Below, in pieces: positions 20,319-30,520 of a DNA stretch of 64,000 bases. Position 1 is the first letter of the stretch; each line of letters begins with the position of its first letter. This stretch comes from Hyalella azteca (lineage: Eukaryota > Arthropoda > Malacostraca > Amphipoda > Hyalellidae): contig NW_025946472.1 in the NCBI RefSeq assembly GCF_000764305.2, forward strand, positions 62,001-126,000. Reading direction: 5' to 3'. The translations under genes were made by a program, and so were the position numbers. Under the pieces are notes generated by a model. The model ran no database searches, had not been told where the DNA came from, and worked only from the letters and a program-made list of their open reading frames with translations.

Positions 20319-23300
20319 CTGCAGGGGCGTTGAGTACCGCAGTCAGAAGACCACAGATCAGATATATATATACTCTATACATGAATATTATTACCTTTTT
20401 TCCTTCAAAATGCGTTTTAATTTCTACATTTTTTTTTTGTTTGGTAAGTTTTAGTCCGTTTGATTTGAAAATTACAAGTTAAAATATAAATATTCAGGCT
20501 AAATGAGAGGGGAGTAATCATGATGCATCACATAACAGCACAAACTGTACTCCCCTGCCCCCAGTACTGTGCAGCACAGTACATGCATCACATGACAGCA
20601 CAAACTGTACTCACCTGCCCCCAGTACTGGGCAGCACAGTACATGCATCACATGACAGCACAAACTGTTCTCACCTGCCCCCAGTAAGGTGCAGCACAGT
20701 ACATGCATCACATGACAGCACAAACTGTTCTCACCTGCCCCCAGTAAGGTGCAGCACAGTACATGCATCACATAACAGCACAAACTGTTCTCACCTGCCC
20801 CCAGTACGGCACCCCGAGGGCCATCGCCGTGCCATCCAGCCACCTCCAGTCGCCGTTCTCGGCTGGGTCTCCACCGCCGATCCAGTAGCCGTACGAAGGC
20901 TCCAAACCTGTACGTGATCTAATGTTAGCTTCGACTGTTTTTAGAGATCCATAGATAGTTCAGGACATTCTAGACGAACATCAATGATCCGTTGAATAAT
21001 ACTCCGGAATGATAGGCGAGTTTCATTAAATTTCAAATCCAAATAATTTAAAATAAATTTTTTCCTCCACTAATTTGAGTGAACTTTGACACTGTGATGA
21101 TATTAATTTGGGGATTACGATCATTTCCCAAAGCTATTTTTTAGAAGAAATTTTTTGACATTTATGTTGAAGAAAATTCTCTTCTTGTCTCAGGCTATAT
21201 AAATAATTAAAACCTAATGAAAGAATTCAATTTTAATGAAACTGCAATATAGGAAGAGAGAAAGTGGAAATGTTTTTTATGCTATTTACAACGGAATCTA
21301 ATATCTGTAACGTATGACGAATTTCCTTGAATGAAGAGATTTAAGTAACTTGGTCTAAGTAACTTTTTTTTTAAAGCCTAATCATGCCGAGAAGGTAGAA
21401 ACAGTCATGACTTACCAAAAAATGATGCACAAAAAAGAATATACAAGATTCTTGCCCCTGTCAAAACGTCTCGTACTTAATTTGGTTATCGACCCAATTA
21501 GTTTTGTGAATTATTTGCTTTAGGAATCATCCGGAAACAGCGCACATCAGCTGGATGATTAATAAAACATAATGAAGCTTAAAGTTTTTCACTTCATATT
21601 ACTGCATTTAAAATTGCATTTTCACTAAGGTTGGTTTTTACTTACAAGTTAACATGGAAGTGGAAGTTTAGCATAGGTGAATTTTTGAACAGAGAGAACT
21701 TTATTTAGGCTACTCAAACATATACACAGCGCTTCTCAGTGACCCTGTAGTTATAGGTGAATAAATGAATGAAATTAATAATATATAAATAAATTAGTTT
21801 TTTCTAAATGAAACTTATCAGTATCATTTATTTTACATGCTCTACCTTGTTGGTGAATGTGATCAACCACAGTTCGGAATTGAGCGCAGTCCTTAAGTAT
21901 GACCAGGTCTCCTCCCTCGCGCTGACACAAGTCCCGAGAGAAGCTGAAGTTAGCGTATTGGTCGACGGCGAAATGCAAGCACTGAGATCCAACCGCCACA
22001 AAAGGCAGGTCACAAACTCCATCTGCACGGCAAAATACGAGGGGTTAACCATATAACCTATCAATATGAAGCATTAAAGTTTTATTTCGATATAACATCG
22101 TAACCTAGCATGAATCTTAATAATGAAACCGTGTTGGCCACATCATGCCCGTTGAATTGTGGACGCCGAGGGTAGATGACTTACCTCAGTAAAAACATTA
22201 ATATTGCATATTCTCCAGAGGAGTGGTACTAGAGCTGACTCCTCGACACATAAATTTCACAAGTTTAAGCAAAGTTCCCATTACCTACCACCACTGGGTG
22301 GAGTTTCACATAAAGGAGCAATGCCGACGGGAGCATTGCATGCGTAGTCTCCGAAATAGAAACCTCCTTCGGTGTGCAGCGCTGCGCAGTATGTGGGGTA
22401 ACTGCTGTCAGGCTCCACGCTTCCTCCCTCAGCCTGTAAACGCATACATTGATAACTTGCCTATCCAGCATATATATTAGGACATAAGTAAGTTATTATA
22501 AAACGATCCGATGGAAGGATGGAATATATAAATAATTGATTGAATCGCGCAAGCAGCGAAACATTTCCTTTCATTGAAAAGAAAATTCATAACGCTATTC
22601 ATTTTTAGACATAAAAAAATTACCTACTTTATTTTAACTTGTTTCAGCAAAATCGAGTTTCTCTCATATGCTCCTTTGCGGCAACTACTGCATCATTATT
22701 GTACAATATACATTTACAATACCGATACAATAAGCGCAATGAACAAAATGTTACCGACATAAATTACCAAAACAACTCACTTGAGACCGACAGGTTAAAA
22801 TTGTATAAATACTTTAAAAATTTTCACAAATATTGGATAAACATTATCATGATGAATTTTCGAATGAAAATAATTACATCCTCCTCATAACAGTTGAAAT
22901 TATGATTTTGCTCTGAATTTCAGTCACTTCATCGGGCCTTATTTATGCGAGAGGCTCAAATATGAGATTCTTATCACCTGAGAATCGTCTGATGTTCGAT
23001 ACGATTCTCTGTGTATACAAAATGGAATAGATTCAGTCTTATCCATTCACGCTACTGTCCCTTAAACTAAATTGTTTTCCATGTTTGAATTTTTTCTAAT
23101 TACAACAGTCTACATTATACCCAAATTTTCCAAATATTTTCGACTGATGCTCAAAATTATTGCGAGAAAAACGAGTTTTATGTTAAAGGTTTACGTTTTT
23201 GATCTTGGGCATTTTCCCCTCTTTAGTATAGTAAAACAATTCAGCCTCGTCAGATAGTTAATTGGTAGCAAATACGTTACCTTGAAACAGCTCCGTTGTT

Positions 23301-26300
23301 CTTCTAAAACTAATTTTCTAATCGAGTCTAGTTAATACAGAGCTTCCATTTTCCCGTCTTTTCCGTATACAAGGCCGATCGAGTAGCCGATCAGTTTCTC
23401 AGGATTTTCCCAATAATTTTTTCATGTCAAGATAACTGAAAATGTCCTCTACTCCTAAGAATAAATATTCATTATGACCGTTGTTGTGATGGCGGACAGT
23501 ACTGATATTTATTTATGTATACCAAGTTCCTGGGTATGACTTGCTAAGACTTATTTAATTGCGCAAATACATTTTACGAATTTTATCTTGCGCATTCTTC
23601 TCAGCGATTGGGATGAGCACTTAACATTTCAAAACTAAAAGACTCTTTTATGCGTTATTACCTCATTTTAATTCCTCCAATGGTACTAGTTCAGATTTGG
23701 TATTTCACATCGCCTGTATGATTGTACCGTACTTCAGCGTAGGGATGTTTTATTTTTAAAGGACCTTTAGATTTGCAATGCCCTCATCACACTAGATGAT
23801 CCATCGATCATCAAGGAAAAATATTATTTACATTGAAGGGTAACGTGATTCTATAAAGATACTTAAACAGATGGCATTTCTTGTGTGGTGTTTAACAAGT
23901 ATTCTGTTATTTGAGAAAGACAAAATCAATAAATGCCCAGAAAAAATTTGAGAAAGACAAAATCAATAAATGCCCAGAAAAAATTTCCAATAATTGACGA
24001 TCAGACTCACTAATCATTGACTAGAATCCTAAGTTTCACGTAGGCTGAAATATGGTTAAATTATATATTGTGGAAAGGTAATTACGACCTGAAATATAGA
24101 TAATAGGTAATTGATAGGTAATTACGACCTGAATTTAGCTGTTGGCATCAGCAATCTAGCAGCGTTTCCCCGCTATATATAGACTCTCACTACCGCAATC
24201 CTTGGACGATCTTTCGCTAGACGATAGGGTGAGTATAATCATTTCCAGCATTCGAATTTTTTTAAGTATCTACGATTTGACGATTTTGATTAAAATCAGT
24301 GGAAATGAATATTTTTCCGCGAGTTGAGCAACTCTATAGTGGCTAGGTTGATATCAACCAGTTACATACTGGTACGCCATGTATACTAATGAAATTTTAT
24401 CAGAGCTATGAATAATTAATCAGCTCATAAACATAAACGTTAGGATGTAGTCCAATAAGATGTTCGTAGATGAAATTGTGGTCTGGCTTAAGAACGTGTC
24501 GGTTTGCCTTATTTTCGATGAACTCGTAGGTAGTATCTAATAAATCCGAATAGCCTATTCATTGTTACAATAGAAGATCAAATTGCAAATAAACAGTCAT
24601 CAGTTATATTCGAAGCATTGATTTAGATATTATTTCTATTATTCACTTGCTTTGCTCGTTCTTCAGAATTGTCAACTGAAAAGTTCCAGTTTATGTAGGC
24701 CGTAATATAAATTCTTAACTTATTATTAAACGGCTAATTTCGTAAAACCCCGTTCAGTTGTGGTTCTTTAGCCAGTTACAAATGCAGAGTTATTCTGGTT
24801 ATTATTTTTTACTCCTAAATATAATTGTTTGAAACTCTCATTTTGAATAACTTCGCTTCGTCGCTTAAATTACTCCCATTTTGAAAGAGTCGCCTAGCCA
24901 CAATCTATTAAAAAAAATATAACTCAGTACTCACTGAGGTGAGTGACAGAGAGCGCATTTTCTCGTCGACGAAAACATGAAGTCACGGACGGACAGACAG
25001 ACGGACAGACGGACATGGCGAGCACAATAGTGCATTTTTTTCATAAATGAGAAAATGCGCCAAAAAGAAGTCAAAAACGATTTCATATTTATAAAAATCA
25101 TAATTGAAAAGCTTTTCTTCTAAATCGCATAAAATCTTTCTAAATCAAAAGGAAACTATCAATATCATCATTTTTCAGAATAAATTGTAATATTGAGAGC
25201 CCACGGCCGATGCAGTACTCCCACCTGCCCCCAGTAGGGCACACCCAGGCCCACGAGTGTACCGTCCCGCCACTGCCAGGCACCGCGGGATGTCGAGTAG
25301 CTCGCCCCAACCCAGAAGCTGTCGTTCAGGCCGTTACCTGAAACATTAACGCAGCAAATTATGAATGACTAACAGCCTACAGGACTCTCATTTTTACTAC
25401 CTCGATATGTGCAACCTCACACATACCATTCACGTAGTTCACGGCGTCAGAGAAGATATCGCAGTCACTTGCCCGGCCTTACGTAAAACATTAACGCGTC
25501 AAATTATGAATGACTAACAGCCTACAGGACTTCCATCTTTACCATCTCGATATGTGCAACCCCATACATACCAGTCACGTAGTTCACGGCGTCAGAGAAG
25601 ATATCACGGTCGCTTGCCCGGCCTTACCTAAAACATTAACGCATCAAATTATTAATGACTAACAGGACTCCCATCTTTACTATCTCGATATTTGCAACCC
25701 CAAGCATACCAGTCACGTAGTTCACGGCGTCAGAGAAGATATCACAGTGGCTTAGCACGGCCAGTTGACCGTAGTGGCTGCGGCAGAAGTTCTGAGATTC
25801 TTCAGCTGTGAGGAAGTCGTCGCCAGCCAACACACAGCCGCTCCCTACGTCAGCGAAATTTTCTGGGCACACTGCGCTGTCGCTGCCTTGCCGCGAGGAA
25901 AAATTAGGAATTTAAACTTTAAATTCATATAAACCCACAAACTGAGTAAGGGTTTGAAGGCGATCGTTTTTTTTTTTTGTAGACTATGTGCATGCGATCG
26001 TACAGCACTATGCACCAATTTCTTCTGCTATTGTCATATATTTGTCATGAGCTTCTTATAATTTAAGACGACTGTAATATAACCCATTCGAGGTATTAGT
26101 AATTTATGTTTTCTATTAATTATCTCCAAGACCAATGGCTTGACATAATTTGTGGTCTTGACATAAAGTATTATTTGCTCAGGTTGTAATTACAGATAAT
26201 GTTCGTTTAAAATTTGTATTCGGTTATGCTAGTCTAGGCAATATTTTATACCAGTTTTGATAAATAAATGCATAGGCATCTACTTTAAAACTTCCGAATT

Positions 26301-27103
26301 TTTTTTTTACTAATTACATTCCCCGTGCTACTCAGGTGCTATGTACTTTCGAAAGATCGTATTATTTTTATAATACTCGATGGCAACGGTAGTAAACACA
26401 ATGTGGATCAGCGGCAAGAAGAGAACATTGCAGGGCGGCAAGGAACATGTGCTAACTTTGCCACGACAAAAAGTACAACGTCGGGTAAGACCGAATTAAT
26501 TGGTTCGTGGTTGCAATAACGATTGATGTGCGAACATGGGAAACGTAAGAGCGTTGTTTTTCATGCCAGATTTGTAAAAATGTTATTGATTGAAATTTAA
26601 GTCTAAATAGTTCATAACTCTGTTATTCTACAAAGTATTAAATTGAAAATGAGTAAACATCCGTTTCGTTTCTGTTTCTCTCCCGTCTTGTATGGAAGCT
26701 TGAATATTAGTATTATATTAGTGTAAAATTATTCGCTATACAAATTAACATAAAATAATTCTATAATTTTATCTACAAAATCGATTAATTCCATTCAAGA
26801 TTATTTGCTGAATTGCCGCCATTTGCACAGCAACCTAGTCTATTGCAGTAACTCTCCTTTAAAAAATTCAATGGTTTTGTACTTTATATGGACGGCTAGA
26901 TTGGCAGAGATTGCCGTGACAAAAAAGGTTCACAGAATCACAATATCTGGCCATCATAGAAGTAAACCTCAAATTGATGCATAACATTACATTTGTAGTC
27001 AGGATAAGAATAATTAAGCATATTATCCTATATATGTAGGTAGCATGTACTTACTGTACGCCGACAGAGCAATGAAAAAAATAATGAATTTTTTTGCTGA
27101 CAT
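20178..27103 (-). CDS. Secreted two-CRD C-type lectin, complete seven-exon gene
   Basis: The minus-strand exons are 27055-27103, 25710-25886, 25225-25337, 22289-22433, 21846-22022, 20795-20907 and 20178-20318. They total 915 nt, exactly 305 codons including TGA (304 aa). Exon 1 is a signal peptide. Exons 2-4 and 5-7 each encode one C-type lectin domain with the same exon pattern: about 177, 113 and ~145 nt, phases 1-0-1. This points to an internal domain duplication. Conserved features are WIGG/FWVG, W.W.DGT, GVPYWG and the paired cysteines. Canonical Ca-site-2 motifs (EPN or QPD) are not present: CRD1 has EPD and CRD2 has LPS. CRD2 has FND where WND is usual. Family members are soluble pattern-recognition lectins of crustacean immunity. 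The gene model is strong; sugar binding is uncertain. Confidence 0.92.
20524..20794. repeat. 60-bp tandem array carrying copies of the lectin CRD2 exon end and donor
   Basis: Four to five units, spaced exactly 60 bp apart, each carry ctcacctgcccccagta, the minus-strand TACTGGGGGCAG/gtgag of exon 6. The array begins at the functional donor at 20794. The rest of the unit (gcagcacagtacatgcatca and catgacagcacaaactg) is intron sequence. Confidence 0.93.
20795..20907 (-). CDS. Lectin exon 6: middle of CRD2
   Basis: The reading is LEPSYGYWIGGGDPAENG, WRWLDGTAMALGVPYWGQ. It contains the conserved WIGG and W.WLDGT. The donor is CAG/gtgaga. The end of this exon plus the donor is repeated in a 60-bp array in the next intron. 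Confidence 0.95.
21846..22022 (-). CDS. Lectin exon 5: first half of CRD2
   Basis: The reading is GVCDLPFVAVGSQCLHFA, FSFSRDLCQREGGDLVIL and DCAQFRTVVDHIHQQ. The 'C..PFV.VG..CL.FA' start and 'CQ..GGDL' are clear CTL signatures. The phases equal those of exon 2. Confidence 0.93.
22289..22433 (-). CDS. Lectin exon 4: end of CRD1
   Basis: Acceptor gtttacag leads to AEGGSVEPDSSYPTYCAAL, then HTEGGFYFGDYACN and LCETPPSG. It supplies the last cysteines of CRD1. The sugar-site motif is EPD, and GDYAC stands where WND..C is usual, which suggests altered or weak calcium-dependent binding. The donor G/gtaggt sets a split Asp codon to the CRD2 exon. Confidence 0.9.
22434..24917. other. Large lectin intron (exons 3-4), left part
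   Basis: AT-rich. A 41-bp direct duplication (tgagaaagacaaaatcaata then aatgcccagaaaaaatt) lies at 23909-23990. A second short duplication, 'aggtaattacgacctga', is at 24076-24133. No exon was recognised. Confidence 0.5.
24918..25064 (-). repeat. GTCY-core dispersed repeat, copy 3 (inverted)
   Basis: This reads on the minus strand as the same element seen at 10845 and 16563: gcgcattttctcatttatga, a GTCC/GTCT tract, then cgtcgacgagaaaatgcgct and cactcacctcagtgagtact. It lies in the large intron between lectin exons 3 and 4. Confidence 0.82.
25225..25337 (-). CDS. Lectin exon 3: middle of CRD1
   Basis: This 113-nt exon encodes NGLNDSFWVGASYS, GAWQWRDGTLVG and LGVPYWGQ; FWVG and W.WRDG are CTL core motifs. 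It has the same length and phases as the CRD2 exon at 20795-20907. The donor is CAG/gtggga. Confidence 0.92.
25326..25760. repeat. Tandem triplication of a lectin CRD1 intron with both exon edges
   Basis: The intron between lectin exons 2 and 3 is made of three ~140-bp direct copies. Each copy carries 'cacgtagttcacggcgtcag' then 'agaagatatc', which is the exon 2 end. Each also carries a downstream 'gccttac..aaaacattaacgc', which is a diverged version of the exon 3 acceptor and its first codons. The duplicated unit therefore spans donor, intron and acceptor. Confidence 0.85.
25710..25886 (-). CDS. Lectin exon 2: first half of CRD1
   Basis: The reading is DSAVCPENFADVGSGCVLAG, then FLTAEESQNFCRSHYGQLAV and SHCDIFSDAVNYVT. 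This is the N-terminal half of a C-type lectin domain: C.......G..C, then 'ee..nFC...gg.LAV'. The donor is ACTG/gtatgc. The last ~45 bases are repeated twice in the following intron. Confidence 0.9.
27055..27103 (-). CDS. Lectin exon 1: signal peptide
   Basis: ATG at 27103 opens MSAKKFIIFFIALSAY, a basic N-terminus plus hydrophobic core of classic signal-peptide form, then the donor TACA/gtaagt. The phase-1 donor fits acceptor gcaag at 25887-25891 and gives the junction SAYS-SDSAVCPENF. It is the only ATG exon with this form on the minus strand upstream of CRD1 that I found. The next in-frame upstream codon context was not used to pick the start. Confidence 0.75.
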
Positions 27104-30100
27104 TGTAGATTTTTAAGCTAGGGTTATCAGACAGCTTCAATGAATGAAAAAATAACGAAATTTTCCGATATCACGTTAGCTAACGATTTCGTTAGACTAT
27201 TCTACCCTGCAAGCGCAAGTAGAAAATAATTGATGAATTCGCACCAGAAAATTAAACTTGTACAAACAGAGCCACAAGCACTTGTACTAATTAGTCTAAC
27301 TTGTTACTGACTACAAACTACTAAAAAAATTACAGGTTACTTATCACGACATTTATGTGTAATCTACTGTTAAAAAATCCATTACCCCTGATACCCAATA
27401 GCTTAATAGTCTACTGTTCTTTCATCCGCAATATATGATGCTAACAAATTGTAATGAAAAGCTATCAACGGATGATATCAACACTGATCCCTCATTCACG
27501 GACGGGGGAGCAAATTATTGTCTACCTTATCAGCAATCTTCTACAATCACAAAAAAAATCCTTCACAAAAAGATACGTACCATTTCACAACTAAAGACAC
27601 TGCACACTGGTCCATGGCCCGCAACAATGATCTATACCATTAAATGATCTTAACAATGATCTATAACACACCTTAGCTGAACCCATGAATAATCAGCCAC
27701 CATCTGCTACAAAAATGGATTGTTCGAATCATAATTTAGCGGAGAATTTAAAGCAAATAAAATAAAATAAAAATTCATCATATTTTAGCAAAAATTGGTT
27801 TCGAAAATTCTAAAATCCAAGTGCAATCCGTTATCACAGTGGGTCAATTAATAATATAAAAGTTGAAACCTAAATCGGCAAATAAAAGACATGACAACAA
27901 GAAGAGAAATAAATCCAGAACAATGTTGCCAATATTCTATAATTGATTCGTCGATGCCACATATTCAATTTTGAAGCATACGTCCTTAGACGTATTACGT
28001 GTCATGTTAACCTTTCCTTTTATTACACAAGCTTGCAACATAACTTCATCAAGTTCACTATGGAGATTGAGTCTCACAATAATTTGTCTTTTCTCGATTG
28101 AACTGAACAAGCAACTGGACAAACAAGTGTTATGGCCGTTTGAGCACCAGGTTCTTTAGCGTTAGCGTATTTTTTCCAATGTGAATGAAATCTGAACCTT
28201 AATGTACCAGTTTTTTTTACATTCCATGCAGTACACTTTGAATTTGAACTTAAGCGTAATATCTTCATTACCTAAATTAAGAAATTCATGTCTCGGTGAG
28301 ACAAAGAAGTTGTTCCTGAGTGTGATAACAGCGCGATTTTCTCTGCTTTTAAATTTTTTTTCTTTTCCGAAAAATATTTACAATCCATTAAAGCCATCAA
28401 TGATCAACCTTTAATTGATTATAGTTAAGTGTTTTTCCGATTAACTTTAGGGTAACAACACATTCAGCGTTGACGTCTTCTGCGTCTTTTCAAAATACTA
28501 ATTCTAAGTTACTTATATAACATTGTTGAATTACAATAAAAAATGAAAATAAAAAAGAACGAGATCATAATCACGGTCATTTTGACCTCCGTCTTTTCTG
28601 AAGTGAATGAGGCAGTATCATGAGAGTGCAAGTGTTCGCGGAGGTATTATAGGCACTTGAAATGCATAAATACCTACGAATTACTAACTATTATTGCAAA
28701 TTGTATTTATAAATCGGTACCACTAATTCATGGCTATTTGGATATCCGCTTGTGTCATATAGGACGCTTTTATCGAGGTTTCGATGTAACAAATGATAAA
28801 TAGAGATTAACAGAGAAGGATAAATGATAAATTTCAACAAATTATTTTCGCTCCCTAAACGTTGGACACTGACAATTGAACTTCTCTACTGCGGATGTGC
28901 CTCCCTTTACTCAAAAAGAAACACTCGTTCATGCATTGAACAATGCTTATTCATTATTCATACATGGCTTCTTTCTGCGCACTGCACGGCACTGTGAAGT
29001 CACGCGGGACTGCCGAGAACTGCGAGGCTGCCGGCGGGATATCTTCATTATCAAACACAGTGACTGATTGCATGGTGACGTGCCGCTGTTATGATTATTT
29101 CTTCTCAGATTGCAAGGAATTTTTTCTCACGAGATAAATGCGGAAAATGTTTTTCGGGAGGAATCAATACATTGAAGTTTGAGGACGGGTCAAACGTTGT
29201 GATTACCTGAGGTAGTGTAAAAAATTAATACGCAGTGACATTTCATCGCAATTTAGAGAAAAATCGGCATTGTATTTTAACATTGATTGCATCGTATTTT
29301 AGCACCGGATGTTGAGGAGTCTCACGGTAACTTCATTGCTCAATCGAATGACCGCGCCGCACTCACTGGCGGCTTAGTAGCGAACTCAAACAAAACGATC
29401 GGGACAGTGCAGTGCTGCTATCTAACACATCTCTTGTATATTTCACACGCGATAAATTGTCATGCAATTGATCAGTATTCTCAATAACTCGATAATGTGT
29501 AGCAACTGCGCACAATCAGATTCATCTCAATAATGTGTAGCAACTTTTCCATCTGATTGACCTCGCCAAATTGTTTTCTTTGGAAACCATACTTGAACAA
29601 TTTGAATGTCAACCCTGGAAATATGCAAAGTTTATAGGTTCTTCTTAATATATCTATGCTAATTAGTATTAATAAGTGAGCAGCGACTACTTTGTTTGGC
29701 TACGCAGCCTTGTTCGAAAATTTAAACTGAATAATGTCCCATGAAGGCAACGCCCAGTCTACTCTAGGCATGCAATAACTACGCACAGCTTCAGATATAG
29801 GAGTTGGCAGCTGTTAGCTGAACACGCTATAGGGCTTCTCAGACTAGACCAGCTCCGCAATGCATATATTATTAATAGCGCCGGAACTATGTATTATGTA
29901 AATCTGGTAGGATGTAAGATGCGGGCTTCTCAGTTTGATCTGCCGTTGTCTCAAATTGAAAGGCATCAAGTTAGCTCATTTCCAAATTTGTTGTTGGTGT
30001 GCAGGCTTGCAGCGAAGTACAGTTTTTTTTTTCAAACCTACGAGTTCAAGTGAGATATTGCAGCTGGAGTCAGGAAAGAGCAGGATTAGTCAAGTATTAC

Positions 30101-30264
30101 CGCCTTGTACAACTGGCGACGAGTTGTGGCATCAGCTCCCCACCGTCGCAGCAAGAACTCGCGGCAGGTGTAGGTCTGCCGGGCACCCGAAGGCCAGGCT
30201 CGCTATATGAGAGTGCCCTAATTCAGTTTTCGATCAAATAGAACTCCAAGGAAACGATATGAGT
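27104..30264. other. Spacer 5' of the lectin gene
   Basis: No supported gene. The lectin promoter should lie just above 27103, but no convincing TATA or initiator could be fixed. Short frames at 28876-29137 and 29935-30241 are GC-enriched but have no family signature or consistent splice sites. Confidence 0.4.
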
Positions 30265-30515
30265 TCATAAAGTTATATCCAACTTACTCCGCTGTAAGTT
30301 GGATATGAGTTTGGAGCCCATCCTTCTTAGTGAGTGATAAGAGAAAGCAAGGCCAGGACGTCTCTCAGAAAACACTAAACAGGCCCTACTATCATCCATG
30401 ACAAATACGGTCATCTTCTGTAAGATGCCTCCATGGTAGACGACGTCAAATGCATGGACGACTGCAGCGTATTCACTGTTAGTTATAAATTCTATAACTG
30501 TGGACTCTATACTGA
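30265..30515 (-). pseudogene. RNase H remnant of a LINE
   Basis: A minus-strand frame holds EYAAVVHAFDVVYHGG and VFVMDDSRACLVFSERRP. This follows the retroelement RNase H plan: 'E..AI..AL' then '.I.TDSRA.L.ALE'. The catalytic 'TDS' reads DDS. It abuts the TTG-repeat 3' end of the jockey-like LINE at 30521, so it belongs to a different, older element that the LINE may have entered. The family is not resolved. Confidence 0.4.
30280..30312. repeat. Short perfect hairpin
   Basis: atatccaacttac and gtaagttggatat form a 13-bp inverted repeat with a six-base loop (tccgct). It is placed at the downstream end of the RNase H remnant. Confidence 0.8.
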
Positions 30516-30520
30516 AGGGG

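Noticed and set aside
20499..20843. Cysteine-rich frame with LGAGENSLCCHVMH repeats
   Set aside because: It is the wrong frame of the lectin exon 6 end duplicated in the intron, not a cysteine-rich peptide gene.
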